Shown here: positions 1-9,985 of the stretch, one piece after another
How positions within the stretch are numbered: position 1 is the first letter of the stretch
Layout: each line of letters starts with the position of its first letter
Source: Auricularia sp. M13
Taxonomy: Eukaryota > Basidiomycota > Agaricomycetes > Auriculariales > Auriculariaceae
Direction: 5' to 3'
DNA length: 64,000 nucleotides
Assembly (NCBI GenBank): GCA_037042915.1
Contig: CM073193.1
Span: forward strand, 5,952,001 to 6,016,000
Made by a program: the position numbers and the translations under genes
Notes under the pieces: generated by a model
What the model saw: only the letters and a program-made list of their open reading frames with translations
Told to the model about the DNA's origin: nothing
Database searches by the model: none

Positions 1-33
1 TCCGCCTCAGATAAAGCTGATCAACTTTCATAG

Positions 34-766
34 CTACTGGCCATGCTTACCAATGGGGAAGGGAATCACAATTTCGTGAGCAATACGTCTTTGTGTTCGA
101 ATGAATGTCGTTAACAATACAATGATTAGCACGTGCGATACTTCCAGCTATTATGTCCAGACTCTGAGATCATGTAGCACGCGTTCCCGCACGACTTCAG
201 AGCCGGAATGCACGCCTCAGAGTACGACCCCAGCAAATGGTTACTCCTGTTTCTGCGCCGGCTGCGTCTTGTTTGGGGTCTTCGACAGGCACGACAGGAA
301 GACATAGCATGGGCTGTGGAGGATATGAGACGTCGTCACAGTGATGTCAAACCCCTCACCAATGGCTGTGACAACGAGCCTGATGCACCTTCAATGGCGA
401 TGCCGACATGGAGTCTCCACGACGTACAAGACTTTGTGCACACTGACTGTCGCTGTGCGCTTTTATTAGATGGTTTCGTAATCGACGCAACATCACTCCT
501 GGGAGACCATGTGCGCTTGCCCCGTTCGTCCTTCTCATCCGCTGATAGTATTTCAGCCTGGCGGGGGCTCAATCATCCGAGCGTATGCCTATCGTGGCGG
601 ACCCCATACGCAGGGTCAGCATTGCGCCCATCCGGACAAGTGGCTTGAAGGCCAATGGGCGTTTCACGGCGGGTTGAATAATCATTCCCGTGCGGCTAAT
701 AGACGTGTGAGGGAACTCCGTGTAGCTCGTTTCCAGAGCAGTGCAGAGGACGCTGGATCCGGCTAG
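34..766 (+). CDS. OLE1: Delta-9 fatty acid desaturase, C-terminal part (5' end outside window)
   Basis: Membrane-bound acyl-CoA desaturase of the ER that introduces the delta-9 double bond; fungal versions carry a C-terminal cytochrome b5 domain. Exons read 34-75, 178-510 and 557-766, with introns 76-177 and 511-556 in phase. The first exon gives the end of the third histidine box (GEGNHNF), the next continues FPHDFR and YDPSKW, and the tail is a cytochrome b5 domain with both haem histidines: GDH joined across the second intron to PGG, and NNHSRAA near the end. The catalytic core lies upstream of the window. Odd point: the spliced third box reads HNF-H-AFP, one residue shorter than the usual HNFHH. 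The call is firm from the b5 tail and YDPSKW block; whether the enzyme is active is not decided here. Confidence 0.85.
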
Positions 767-1008
767 ACAAACTATATGCTAGCACCTTTGCGGTGCCTTG
801 AACAACTTGCTTCGATCCGCATATGATCTGTCCCAAATTTATGGTATACGAAGTCCGATTGAATACCCCCCAAACCCTTATAAGCGCTCCTCGATGCGTT
901 CGAAACGAATTCTCGTCTCTCAAATCTGCTGTCCGCGCTGGTATATTTGGCTGAACCCGTCGCTTGACTCTGACTAAACTACAACACCACCGCAGATCGA
1001 AGACGACC

Positions 1009-1732
1009 ATGTCAGTCGCACCGCAATACGACCGCGTTCCCATAGACGAAGGGGCGCTGGCAGCCATATCTGGGAACGCATCGGCCAGCGTGAAGCGCAC
1101 ACTGTTACAGATGCTGGCGACCCAATGTTTTCCCGGCCTTTTCGGGGCGTCCATAGCGCAAAGCATGCGCATCGTCAAGATCGACCTTGTACCACGTATC
1201 GGAGATCCATCTCGCATTGAGAGCGTTGTGGTTTGCGACGTTACTGTCACACCAGGTTATCGCTCAGACTGCTAATTTGTCACACTGTTTCGACAGCTGA
1301 TAGGACGTCTGACAGATATGATCGACGAGCGGGGTAACTTGGCACACGGTTGCGTTGCTTTCTTCATCGACATGTTCTCAACGTTTCCTATCGTTGTGCA
1401 AGGCGCTCACAAAGGGATGTCGGGCGACCTCATCGGGGTCTCACAGTCTATGAACTTCGTCTTCCACGCCACAGCTCATGTGTACGTCCCATCTTTGGGC
1501 GTCCCTTAACAGTGCTGAAAAATCAATATGTAGAGGAGCGCAGCTTCGAGCGGTATCAACATGCCTGTCTCGTGGAAGTCGCACTATGAGCGCTCGCTGT
1601 GAAGTAAGTGCGTGCCGCGCGCGTCCGCTGGGGCCGACTAATCCCTGATTCCAGGTATGGGACATAACAGGAAATCAGATTATCTGTTCTGCTGTACATG
1701 TTAAGATGGCCCCCTCTCTCCCCAGACTGTAA
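1009..1732 (+). CDS. ACOT13/PaaI-like hotdog-fold thioesterase
   Basis: Probable acyl-CoA thioesterase of the hotdog superfamily. Four exons (1009-1255, 1316-1481, 1534-1603, 1655-1732) join in phase to 186 residues. The family signature is clear: DERGNLAHGC followed by a helix AFFIDM, then GVSQSMNFVFHA, and late strands SRGSRTMSARCEVWD. The helix normally contains the catalytic acidic residue; here the D of FIDM is present. The usual HGG reads AHG. The start at 1009 (MSVAPQYDR) is chosen because the 15 codons from the upstream in-frame ATG-like start look like 5' UTR. It lies 240 bp downstream of the desaturase on the same strand, so both neighbours act on fatty acyl chains; co-regulation is only an inference. 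Substrate is not predictable. Confidence 0.85.
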
Positions 1733-2495
1733 CGTCAGTAATCACCAACCTGATCAAGTCCAGTGGGTCAGCTCAGTCGGCGGGAGAACGTAGCATTGAT
1801 GGCGGTTGATCTGAGGAGCTATCACGTGATGCGGAACTTCATGTCGAACTGTCGGAGTTTGCACCGTCACGTTACCCCGCTGCGTCAACTCAGTGCAGTA
1901 TCTTATATAATCATGTGCTATCCTTGTGTAGACTATGTGGCTATTTATGGCTAAAGGTTTGCCTACGGCCACTTGTAATACGAGGAACTCGCTTGTCAAA
2001 TATTTCAGCAAAAAATTTAAAGCTGGTTCTTGGAATCATGCGATTCAGGCTCAAGAATGGCAGTCCTCTTTGTTGTTGAGCCCTATCTCAGCACGCGTCG
2101 CTCTGGTATCGCGGGAAGGCCAGTGTAAGTAAGCTATCAATACCTATTAATGACATGTCGAAGACCGAAATTTCCCGGAAGACGCACACTGGGAGCCAAC
2201 GCTAGGGCCAGCCGCGAGCCGTATGGAAGGCTACTATGGACAAAGCTCATTTAGGGGACTTGCTGGATGCAAGGTGTCGATCATGTGCGCTGTTGAGGTC
2301 CCCCATATCATTACTACCGCCGGGCGAAGGAAACGTATCCCACAGCTGCGCCAGATCGCGTTTGCAGGCGCACATCTGAGATGCTGAGAGCCTCCTGGTT
2401 ACCTTACTGCTGCTCGTAGATTGGCGCGCTGCGTCGCGACTGTAGGCTGGAAGCATCATGCTTTCAGGAAGGAATGCGCACTGCCCGCGTCGATA
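1733..2495. other. Intergenic, no gene recognised
   Basis: Short open frames on both strands show no recognisable domain and no in-phase splice chain. The stretch separates the thioesterase from the 3' end of the arrestin-like gene, so it probably holds the two convergent 3' UTRs. Confidence 0.4.
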
Positions 2496-3760
2496 TCAGT
2501 TGTTGGTGCACGGGTATACTAAGGAGTGGCCTGCACGTACAGAAGATATCTCCAGCGGCGCCGTCATTTGGGCGGACCGCACCTTGCCATGTGGCGCCAG
2601 GAACTGAACATCGACAATTACATCGTGGGTGACCCTGATGGGTCCTGCCGCTGCATCGCTGGAGGTTGAGGGATGTAGGAAGTCGTGAGTCGGCACGCGC
2701 GCATGGTACTCGAGCTCAAGGCCAGTGCCCGGGTCAATCGTAGCGAGAAGGGACGTATCGTGCGGCCGTGAGGTCGAAGTGATCATCGTCTGAGGGTGCC
2801 ATGCACTCGAGGACGCAGCAGGATGAACGCGCTGCGTTCCGCTGTCCAGCCGGAGGAGCAGGTGGTTCGAGGCAGCCTTAAACGTGCGCCTAGGGTCCGC
2901 AAGCGAGCAGAGCGTCAACTTCTCTTTAACGATCGCAGAGATCGAGCGAATCCGTAGTTCCTTTGGGACGGAGGGCAGAGCCAGGTGGAAGTCGACAGCA
3001 CCGCCGACCATTAGCATGGGCGCAGTCAGCGTGACGCAGTAGGGCTGAAGGGTTTCAATCGTAAGCTCAACGGCTACTGGAAAACAAAACGGGGCGTACA
3101 CCGAGTTCCTGAACAACGCCGAGCAGACGGCGCTGCCAATGAAGAGAAAAGTCACTCTCGCTGCTGCTGAGGTGAATGTTCATTCAGTCTTCCCGAGCCG
3201 GTATCGAGAAGACATTCCTCGATAAGTTCTTCACGACGAGGACCTCCTTCTCATCCCTCAGAACCGCGTCCGCAGCCTTGATTGTCGCTTCAAGATGATG
3301 ACTCACGCTCCCCCTGACGCAGTGCGCGCTTGCTACTGTGTCTGGTGGAAGCTGTAGCGACCATGGGAATCTATACGGCAGGTTGCGGGTGAAAACGTTG
3401 CGGGTGAGTAAGCTTGAAAGGCAACTCACGAATGTTGGCCTTTCGGCAGGTACGGGGGAATGGGGATGTGCGTTTCTGTTGACTGCAGCACGCCAGTTTC
3501 GCGTCTTGTTCGCGCGTCAGTCAAAAGTATCATTTGATTAAGGCGACGATTACGCACGGAGAACTCGGTATGGCCACAGCGTAGCGTACGACGTGTCGCA
3601 CGACGATCGCATCTACTTGTCGTGCGGAGGGCAGAGAGAGGTGTACTTCGCCATAAAGGTGGGGTTGTGTGGAACTCGATATGCCGGTATTGTGGTTGAG
3701 CACAACGAGACCTTGATGGTCGACGAGCGTGAGTGACGCTGCGGACTGGAGGAGGATCAT
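2496..3760 (-). CDS. Arrestin-like (alpha-arrestin fold) protein
   Basis: Alpha-arrestin family proteins are adaptors for ubiquitin ligases and cargo trafficking. On the minus strand exon 1 is 3558-3760 (start MILLQSAASL), exon 2 3430-3504, and exon 3 starts at 3370; the junctions give PSSP-RETGV and LPKGQHSFPWSLQLPP, the N-terminal arrestin pattern. Further on, PQPYCVTLTAPM, GGAVDFHLALP and PKELRIRSI match the second half, and the end has a strand THDVIVDVQF typical of the C-terminal lobe. The junction between about 3155 and 3210 is not resolved: the frame changes and at least one more intron is needed. No PPxY motif is visible in the parts I can read, so a Rsp5-adaptor role is not supported directly. 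The family call rests on pattern, not alignment. Confidence 0.65.
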
Positions 3761-4168
3761 GGAGGTAAGAAAAGAGAGGCAGAATGCACATGGGGGATGC
3801 GGGTCGTACGTTAAATAAAGTCCGGCGGGGCCCTCAGAGCCCAGAAGTAGTATATGACTCGATCGGTGATGGATTTTTGTATGACTCCGGCGGCGTGGCG
3901 CCTAGTAGTATTTCGCATTCGCGAATTCCGCAGCTGCAAGGAGGTGCCTGTCGCCTCATTGCGTACATCACGGGGCCATGCTTGGTCATCGCGCCAGCAA
4001 CTCGGGACGATACGTATCTCTGCGAGGAAGAGAATATCCTTCACACATGATACGCATTATAAGGGCACTGTTGATTGAGTTTTAGTGGCACCAGTGTCGT
4101 GCAGATGAGATGCGCTGAAAATTAGTCCGGCGCGTAGCCTAGGTATATTGATATAGCAGTACAAAGGT

Positions 4169-5467
4169 TTACGCCTCCATCTTCAACTTTGTAAGCGCAC
4201 ACGAAGAAGAAAAATTATGGTGCGAACTCACGTCTTCATCTCGACTGCGCGGACGAATCTGCCACACGCGAACGACTCCGTCGTCACCGGCGGTTGCGAG
4301 CAAGTCTCCCGCGCCAGCTCGCGGACACCAGCGAACAGTGTTGACGTCACATACGCCGTGCGCTTCCTCTAGTCTCGCAATGAGCATCATCTCCGGCGGT
4401 GCCCTGTTCTCTTCCGCATCCTGCCACTGATGTAGAACGATGAGCACGAAGACGACGAGAACTGAGACAAAAGTGTCGCACAGAGACATCCCAGATGTTG
4501 ACCCGCCCGTCGCCTGCGGCACTCGCAATGCGGCCTCTCCGCCCAGTTTGAGGGTCCCAATTAGGGCCTTTTGTCCACGATATGGAGTAGATGGGGCGGG
4601 AATGAACATCAGAAAGCACGGCGACACACGTCCAGACGCGTAGATTTCGGTCGTCGGTTCGCCATATGCGAATCTACGATGCATCCATGTCAGCAAAAGG
4701 GAATCCCGTATGGAGGGAGCTTTACGGTTAGATCGTCGCTTGCACTCGCAAGGAAACGGCCACACGGGGAGAACGTGACATCCCATACCGTGCTCTGATG
4801 GTCGGTCAATGTCGCGAACGAGTACCAGTCGTCGGCGGGGTCGTCCAGATATAGCCGGATAGAGTCGTCGTAGGAGGCTGAGGCAAGAATGTCATGCGTC
4901 GGGTGCCAAGCGACGGCTTTGACGTCCTGACTATGCTCCATTTGCACGCTTAGGCACTCGAAGTCCGCATCCTCGTGGACCTCCCATACCCAGACGCTCT
5001 TGTCGCGTCCGCAAGTCGCTAGTAACGTCCCGTCGCGGTTGAACGCGACGCGTTTGACCTCCGTTTCGTGGCCTTCGAGCGTGGCCGAGCATTCCCAGAG
5101 CTTCTCCGCAGTAGAATATTCCCAGATTGAAATCGTCGAGTCAAACGAAGCAGCGGCCAGCGTACGGCCGTTGGGGGTCCAGGCGATGGAGCGTACGGTG
5201 CGCTTATGCCCTGTTGCTATCCGCTCGATGTTCTGAAAGTTACGCTGGGCAGAGATGGAGTACGAGGCTATGCGTATCGTTTTGTCTGCGCCGCAAGAGG
5301 CCAGCAAATTTTGCTCAGGGTTCCAGGCAATGTCCCAGACGCGGTCGTCGTGCCCTGGAACCAGGAAAAAGTCGTATAAGCGGCTAGCAGGCAGCAGCAA
5401 CGACCAGCGCACCCTCAAGGGTGGCGACGAGCTCTAGGACGTGCGAGGTGGTGGTATCAGAGGCCAT
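4169..5467 (-). CDS. CIA1: CIA1/CIAO1 cytosolic iron-sulfur assembly WD40 protein
   Basis: Scaffold WD40 propeller of the CIA targeting complex (with MMS19 and CIA2), which delivers Fe-S clusters to cytosolic and nuclear apoproteins. Five exons on the minus strand (5413-5467, 4726-5354, 4488-4673, 4232-4426, 4169-4186) join in phase to 360 residues, close to the 330 of yeast Cia1. Seven WD repeats are visible: GHDDRVWDIAWNP, GHKRTVRSIAWTP, GHETEVKRVAFN, HSQDVKAVAWHP, DHQSTVWDVTFSP, HSRPIYSISW and a last repeat with DVNTVRWCPR and GDDGVVRVW. The start at 5467 gives MASDTTTSHVLEL just before the first repeat. The second-to-last intron (4427-4487) has a GTCTCT donor, weaker than the rest. Identification is confident from repeat order and the DLLATAGDDGVVRVW end. 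Confidence 0.92.
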
Positions 5468-5713
5468 TCGACGTGTCCGAAAGTTGGGACGGTGAGCGCA
5501 GATTGCAAATCGTCATCTCGGCTCAACGGGGCCGATCCGGGCGATCCTAACCGTGTTATGTAAGGACGGGAGAAAACCTTAAATTTTGCTCGCTCCGCTG
5601 GGTACCTACGAGTACACCATCCCACCGGACAAATGGTAGCATTTGCCAAACTGAACCCACAGCAGTCAGGTGTGACAATGACGGCCGGTTGAGGAATACA
5701 TGGATTATGATTC

Positions 5714-5884
5714 CAGCTATTTTCGATGGTGTAGAGCATAAGAATTTCGTTCACATAGTTGATTCATCAGTGATCTGCCTTTTTCGGTGGTCTGGGCACT
5801 GCTTGAGCTACCAGAAAAGGCAGATCATGATGGATTTGCTATGTGAAAGGAATTTCTTATGCTCTACACCATCGAAAATAGCTG
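5714..5884. repeat. 171-bp near-complete inverted repeat (hairpin / MITE-like)
   Basis: The sequence from about 5714 reads into its own reverse complement ending at about 5884, centred near 5799. The outer 30 bp of the arms (AGCTATTTTCGATGGTGTAG onward) are identical, and pairing continues through CTGCCTTTT/AAAAGGCAG with a few small gaps and mismatches. No open frame explains it. It lies between the divergent starts of CIA1 (5467) and the F-box gene (6282). No clear target-site duplication is visible. It could be a fold-back MITE or a transcribed hairpin. Confidence 0.8.
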
Positions 5885-6281
5885 TCAAGATCAGCGATTC
5901 CGCAGTTCTCTCGCCTGATTCTCAGCATTGTATTTGTGATCTCAGGATCTTTCTCTGGGATTTACCAAGATCGACTCAAGCTCTTTGTCCACGGAGGGCT
6001 AGGCCAAGGGCTGGGCAGTCTCTCAGTGAGACATTGAGAAGCAGAGAGCTCGCAGCGCCAGGTTCGTGGATCATCAACAGGCGTCCCAGCTGTCTGTGAG
6101 AGAAATATGTTCAGGCTGGGATGCGACTCTATGTGGCCGCCCCACGTCCCACTGGTGTGAAAACTTTAAACCCCGCTCGATCAGCCACCGCCTCTCGTTC
6201 GCGTGCCGCAGTTGGCTATTCTGCCTGACCTCGCACGTTTCGGAAGTCCTCTACGTACCATCTCTCTCGCCCTGCTACTAG

Positions 6282-8237
6282 ATGTACGTCACGACCATGT
6301 CCTCGTTGCCGCCAGATCGCGCAGCGTCTTTGGATAGAGTTATTGCTGGAACCTTGCGCGACTTGCCCGAACGGCTCGGAAGGTCTGAGCTGCTCCTTGC
6401 GTACTCATTGAAATCTGATTGGCTTAGACCGCCGACTGTTACAGAGACCGAAAAACGCGTTGAGCAAATCCGCGCAGCCTTTTCTCACGCTCTTGCGAAG
6501 GAATTGCGCCAGATGAACCAGGCCGCATCGACCATTTGCACGCTCCCAAGCGAGATTATTGCCCTTGTTGCTGCGCAGCTAGTATTCCTCGACGTCCTGC
6601 TAGCCGCATCCATCTGCTCGCGACTGCGCCAGATCATCGTGACCACGCCGAGCCTGTGGACAGAAGTTTCAGTCATATTTCACCCCGATTCACCGGATAG
6701 TGCTCAGCTCAACGCATTCCTCATGCGATCAGGCAAGATGCCTGTGTCCGTGAGCCTAAAAGGTCCATCGAACGTATCCCGGCGTCTCGACGACCTTGTG
6801 AAGCTGCCGTTGTGTATCTTCGAGCACCTGGATCACATTTCGCGCCTGTCTGTCGATTTCCAGGATCTTGACTTTAGCGTTGCGGATATGACGCGTCCCG
6901 CGCCACAGCTACAGTCTCTGACACTGCGCGCCCCAAAGTTCCGCTATTATTTACAACACCTACCGGGCAGGTTGTGCGGCGGGGTTCTTCCCAACCTCAC
7001 TTCTGTTGACCTCAAAGGCTTCGCTCTTCCCACGGAGCCGGTCGAATTCCCTTCAGTCAATCAGCTTCAAATTCACTGCATGCCGCCCGTGGACGGCTGG
7101 GACACAGACCATCTCCAGATGCGGCGTATCGCACAGACATTCCCTAACCTGGCTCGACTGTGTCTAGGCGAAGGTCCGTTTCCCAATCATCCTGTCGAGC
7201 GCCTGCACAAGGCCGAAGGACTCGAAGAAGTCCTCATTGGCGAAGAAAGCCAGTTGGCATTTGGAACATGCAGCCTGCAGCTTGACCTTATCCCTCGCTT
7301 AGTCGCATTGTCCAAATCGCCGGGGATGGATCTTCTGTGCCGCAGCCTGCCGACCACGCACTTCTTCAAGAATGCCATGGAAGGACTGGCCGACGACGGG
7401 CGCATCATCAGTGTGGCTTGGCCAAAGAAGATAATCCCTATCCAGACGTCCTTCTGCGAGAACATCCGTTCAGTCGTCGTGCACATCGATCACCTTCGCT
7501 GGTCCCTTGACGTGGACTGGCCTCTGCTAGACTCGCTGGAATTCGACATCACGCGTCCCTCACCGGCTGCAATCAAAACAGCGTTCTCCATGCCTGCACC
7601 GCATGCTGAATGGAATACGCCTGTGCTCAGAAGCATGCGCCTAGTCTTCACAGAGGACTCCCGGGGTCGCGGCACCCGCGTCGTCTTTCCGTCGGAGCTG
7701 CTTCACTTCTTGCAGCGCTTCAAGATCGATCCACCTGTCTTTGCCAAGCTCGAACTTATCAGACTGCATCTATGGAAAAAGTCGCGCGCTCTGTCAGCCC
7801 TCGTCACAGAGCTTATTGTCAATGGCCAGCCATACGACGAACGCAGTATAGGCGGACAGGACTCCATGCATCTGATTCCTTCTCTCACGGACGATGCCGC
7901 CATGGACGAGGATACCGATAAGGAGGACTACACGGACTACGCAGCCTCTGGTTCGAACTGCTCGACATCGCAGAACGATTCATCTAGCGAAGATGCGACG
8001 GGCTCAGACTCCTCGTCCGGGTCGTCCCCGTCTGAATCCTCATCCGATTCACACACATCTCCCTTGTCCTCCCCGTCTGATTCCTCATCCGATTCATCCG
8101 AATCTTCCTTGTACTCGAGCGACGCCTCGTATGAGAGCGCGAGGCTCAGGCTCAAGGCAACGGCGCAGTCTGAGTGGAAACTGCTGACATCCGATTTTCC
8201 AGCGAGGAAGATTAGGGACCTCCTCATGGACTCATAG
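6282..8237 (+). CDS. F-box protein with Ser/Asp-rich tail
   Basis: Intronless 651-residue protein. F-box proteins are substrate receptors of SCF ubiquitin ligases. An F-box lies around residues 80-120 (ICTLPSEIIALVAAQLVF, then ICSRLRQIIVTTPSLW), followed by about 400 residues of LRR-like alternating hydrophobic segments, and a C-terminal region of Ser/Asp/Glu repeats (about residues 535-625) encoded by imperfect repeats of TCCTCATCCGATTCA type. The last 30 residues (SEWKLLTSDFPARKIRDLL) are again ordered and are conserved in the second copy at 23759-25438 on the other strand. Starts at 6282 and 6297 are both possible; the copy does not decide between them. Substrate unknown. Confidence 0.8.
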   Translation: MYVTTMSSLPPDRAASLDRVIAGTLRDLPERLGRSELLLAYSLKSDWLRPPTVTETEKRVEQIRAAFSHALAKELRQMNQAASTICTLPSEIIALVAAQLVFLDVLLAASICSRLRQIIVTTPSLWTEVSVIFHPDSPDSAQLNAFLMRSGKMPVSVSLKGPSNVSRRLDDLVKLPLCIFEHLDHISRLSVDFQDLDFSVADMTRPAPQLQSLTLRAPKFRYYLQHLPGRLCGGVLPNLTSVDLKGFALPTEPVEFPSVNQLQIHCMPPVDGWDTDHLQMRRIAQTFPNLARLCLGEGPFPNHPVERLHKAEGLEEVLIGEESQLAFGTCSLQLDLIPRLVALSKSPGMDLLCRSLPTTHFFKNAMEGLADDGRIISVAWPKKIIPIQTSFCENIRSVVVHIDHLRWSLDVDWPLLDSLEFDITRPSPAAIKTAFSMPAPHAEWNTPVLRSMRLVFTEDSRGRGTRVVFPSELLHFLQRFKIDPPVFAKLELIRLHLWKKSRALSALVTELIVNGQPYDERSIGGQDSMHLIPSLTDDAAMDEDTDKEDYTDYAASGSNCSTSQNDSSSEDATGSDSSSGSSPSESSSDSHTSPLSSPSDSSSDSSESSLYSSDASYESARLRLKATAQSEWKLLTSDFPARKIRDLLMDS

Positions 8238-9985
8238 TAGCTGTAACAAGTGTGTACTCTAGTATAAAACGTGGCAGCGGTATGAGCACGCTTACAGCCT
8301 GTCCGTTAGTCGCCACAAGGTGGAATCTCAAAGACTCAGCGGCAGAGGTGTCGCCGCTCGTAGAGCCCGTGGCACATGACACACCCTGCAATGCTTGACC
8401 CATTGAATGCTCAAGCTTAGAGCCCCTGAGACGGCTAGGCTCTGGGTCCGGCGTGAACAACGTGCGTAGCGCTCTTGCTAGGTTCTCCAGTCAATGTAAG
8501 CGCCTGTGGACGGGGCCGGAGACTGGAGATTCGACGACACGTGGAGAACGCCGCGCAGGGCACCCATATTCGTGATACGGTACGCTTGATGCTTCGCGGG
8601 TCCAGATGGCGCGGGCCTTCAGGCTTCTCTGTCCATGCTTCATCCAAGTACAATGCAGCGATTCAAGCCACCGATTTCTCAGCAGCGTACCGGTGGTTCT
8701 CCAAAGATAGAAGGCAGCAGTACAAATCTTCCGCTTGCACCGACGCGGGGGTGTTGATAGGTGACTATCTAGTGATTGTGATAAGAACGCGCCCGGCGGA
8801 GGTGCGTACAGCAGCACCCTTACCACGAAAGGCCGGTTCCCCGCGCCGTCTGCCTGTCTGAGAGATAGCGCAGGGACTGACTCAGCAGCGTCATCTCCCG
8901 TCTCCGCAACCCAACCCGTTTGTTTGCTTGAGACTGTATACGGATAGTAGCGCCTTGGTCGCAGGGCCGATTATATGGGAGTTACACACCTTTCCAGGCG
9001 AAAGCTCTGTTTGACACTGCTGTAAACGCCCGCGCAACTCTTCATCAACTTCACCACCTGCATTAGAGTACATTCCGAGTCGTTATAAGTAACTTGTTGT
9101 AGAAAGCTGCCCGCGATGGACCGGACTCTCACGGCCTCGGAGTTGTCAAGCCAATCTGAATATTGTACAGTAGTACAACGACGACAGGATCAGCTTTTCT
9201 CTCCCAACCCGCTCCCGTCCTGAGCGGCAATTAGGCTGACACAGAGAACAGTTAGTCGTAAACCTCCAGGGATCGACTGCATTACAAGTACTACTGTCCC
9301 CGGAGCCGGCGCTCAGTGCTCACTCACGGACAGGGTACTCTACCCTCTCACAGCCTCAGTACCGTACAACCTACTAAGCAGCCAGCGCTCCAGCCCAGCA
9401 ACGTCAACGTCAACAGCGACAGCGACAGATACGATGAATGATGCATGCGCGCCGGCGCGGGGCCTTTCCAAAATCGTACCTGTCGCCCACACGCCTCGCT
9501 CCTTTGCTGAGCAATGCAATGCGCTGTCTCCAGGAGACTCAAGCGCACGGAGACCTTGGCGATCCCGCCCCAAATATGTATTTAGCGTAAACACGTGGCT
9601 GGGGAATAATTATCCAAGCATTAGCATAATCCGGGGTGCAAATCGCAAACGTGTGCAAACAAGGGCCAAATAATATCCCCCTCCCCCCCGCACACAACTC
9701 CGAAGTCCAGCTCATCGCTAACAGAATCGAGCGAGAAATGAAACAACCGACAGCGAGCCAACTCGCGTAGTGTGAAGGTGTCCTGTATAGTGTTCTATGA
9801 CAATAGGAGTAAACGCAGTCAGTACCTACTACTACCTATACTTTGCTCGATTCAGATCATACAAGAAAACGACAGTCGCCCCCAAGTCAGTCAGTCACAC
9901 AGCGCACCAAAAGCGCAGTCTCAAAGCGCACCGAAAGCGCAGTCTCACAGCGCGGTAAGGGCAAAAAAAGCCAAGACACAAAAGT
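8238..9985. other. No gene recognised
   Basis: Overlapping short frames on both strands (for example 8475-8861 plus and 8435-8653 minus) lack domains, and I could not chain them by in-phase introns. The part near 9885-9960 is a run of short direct repeats of the form AAAGCGCAGTCTCA/CACAGCGCACC just before the end of the SREBP gene. Confidence 0.35.
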
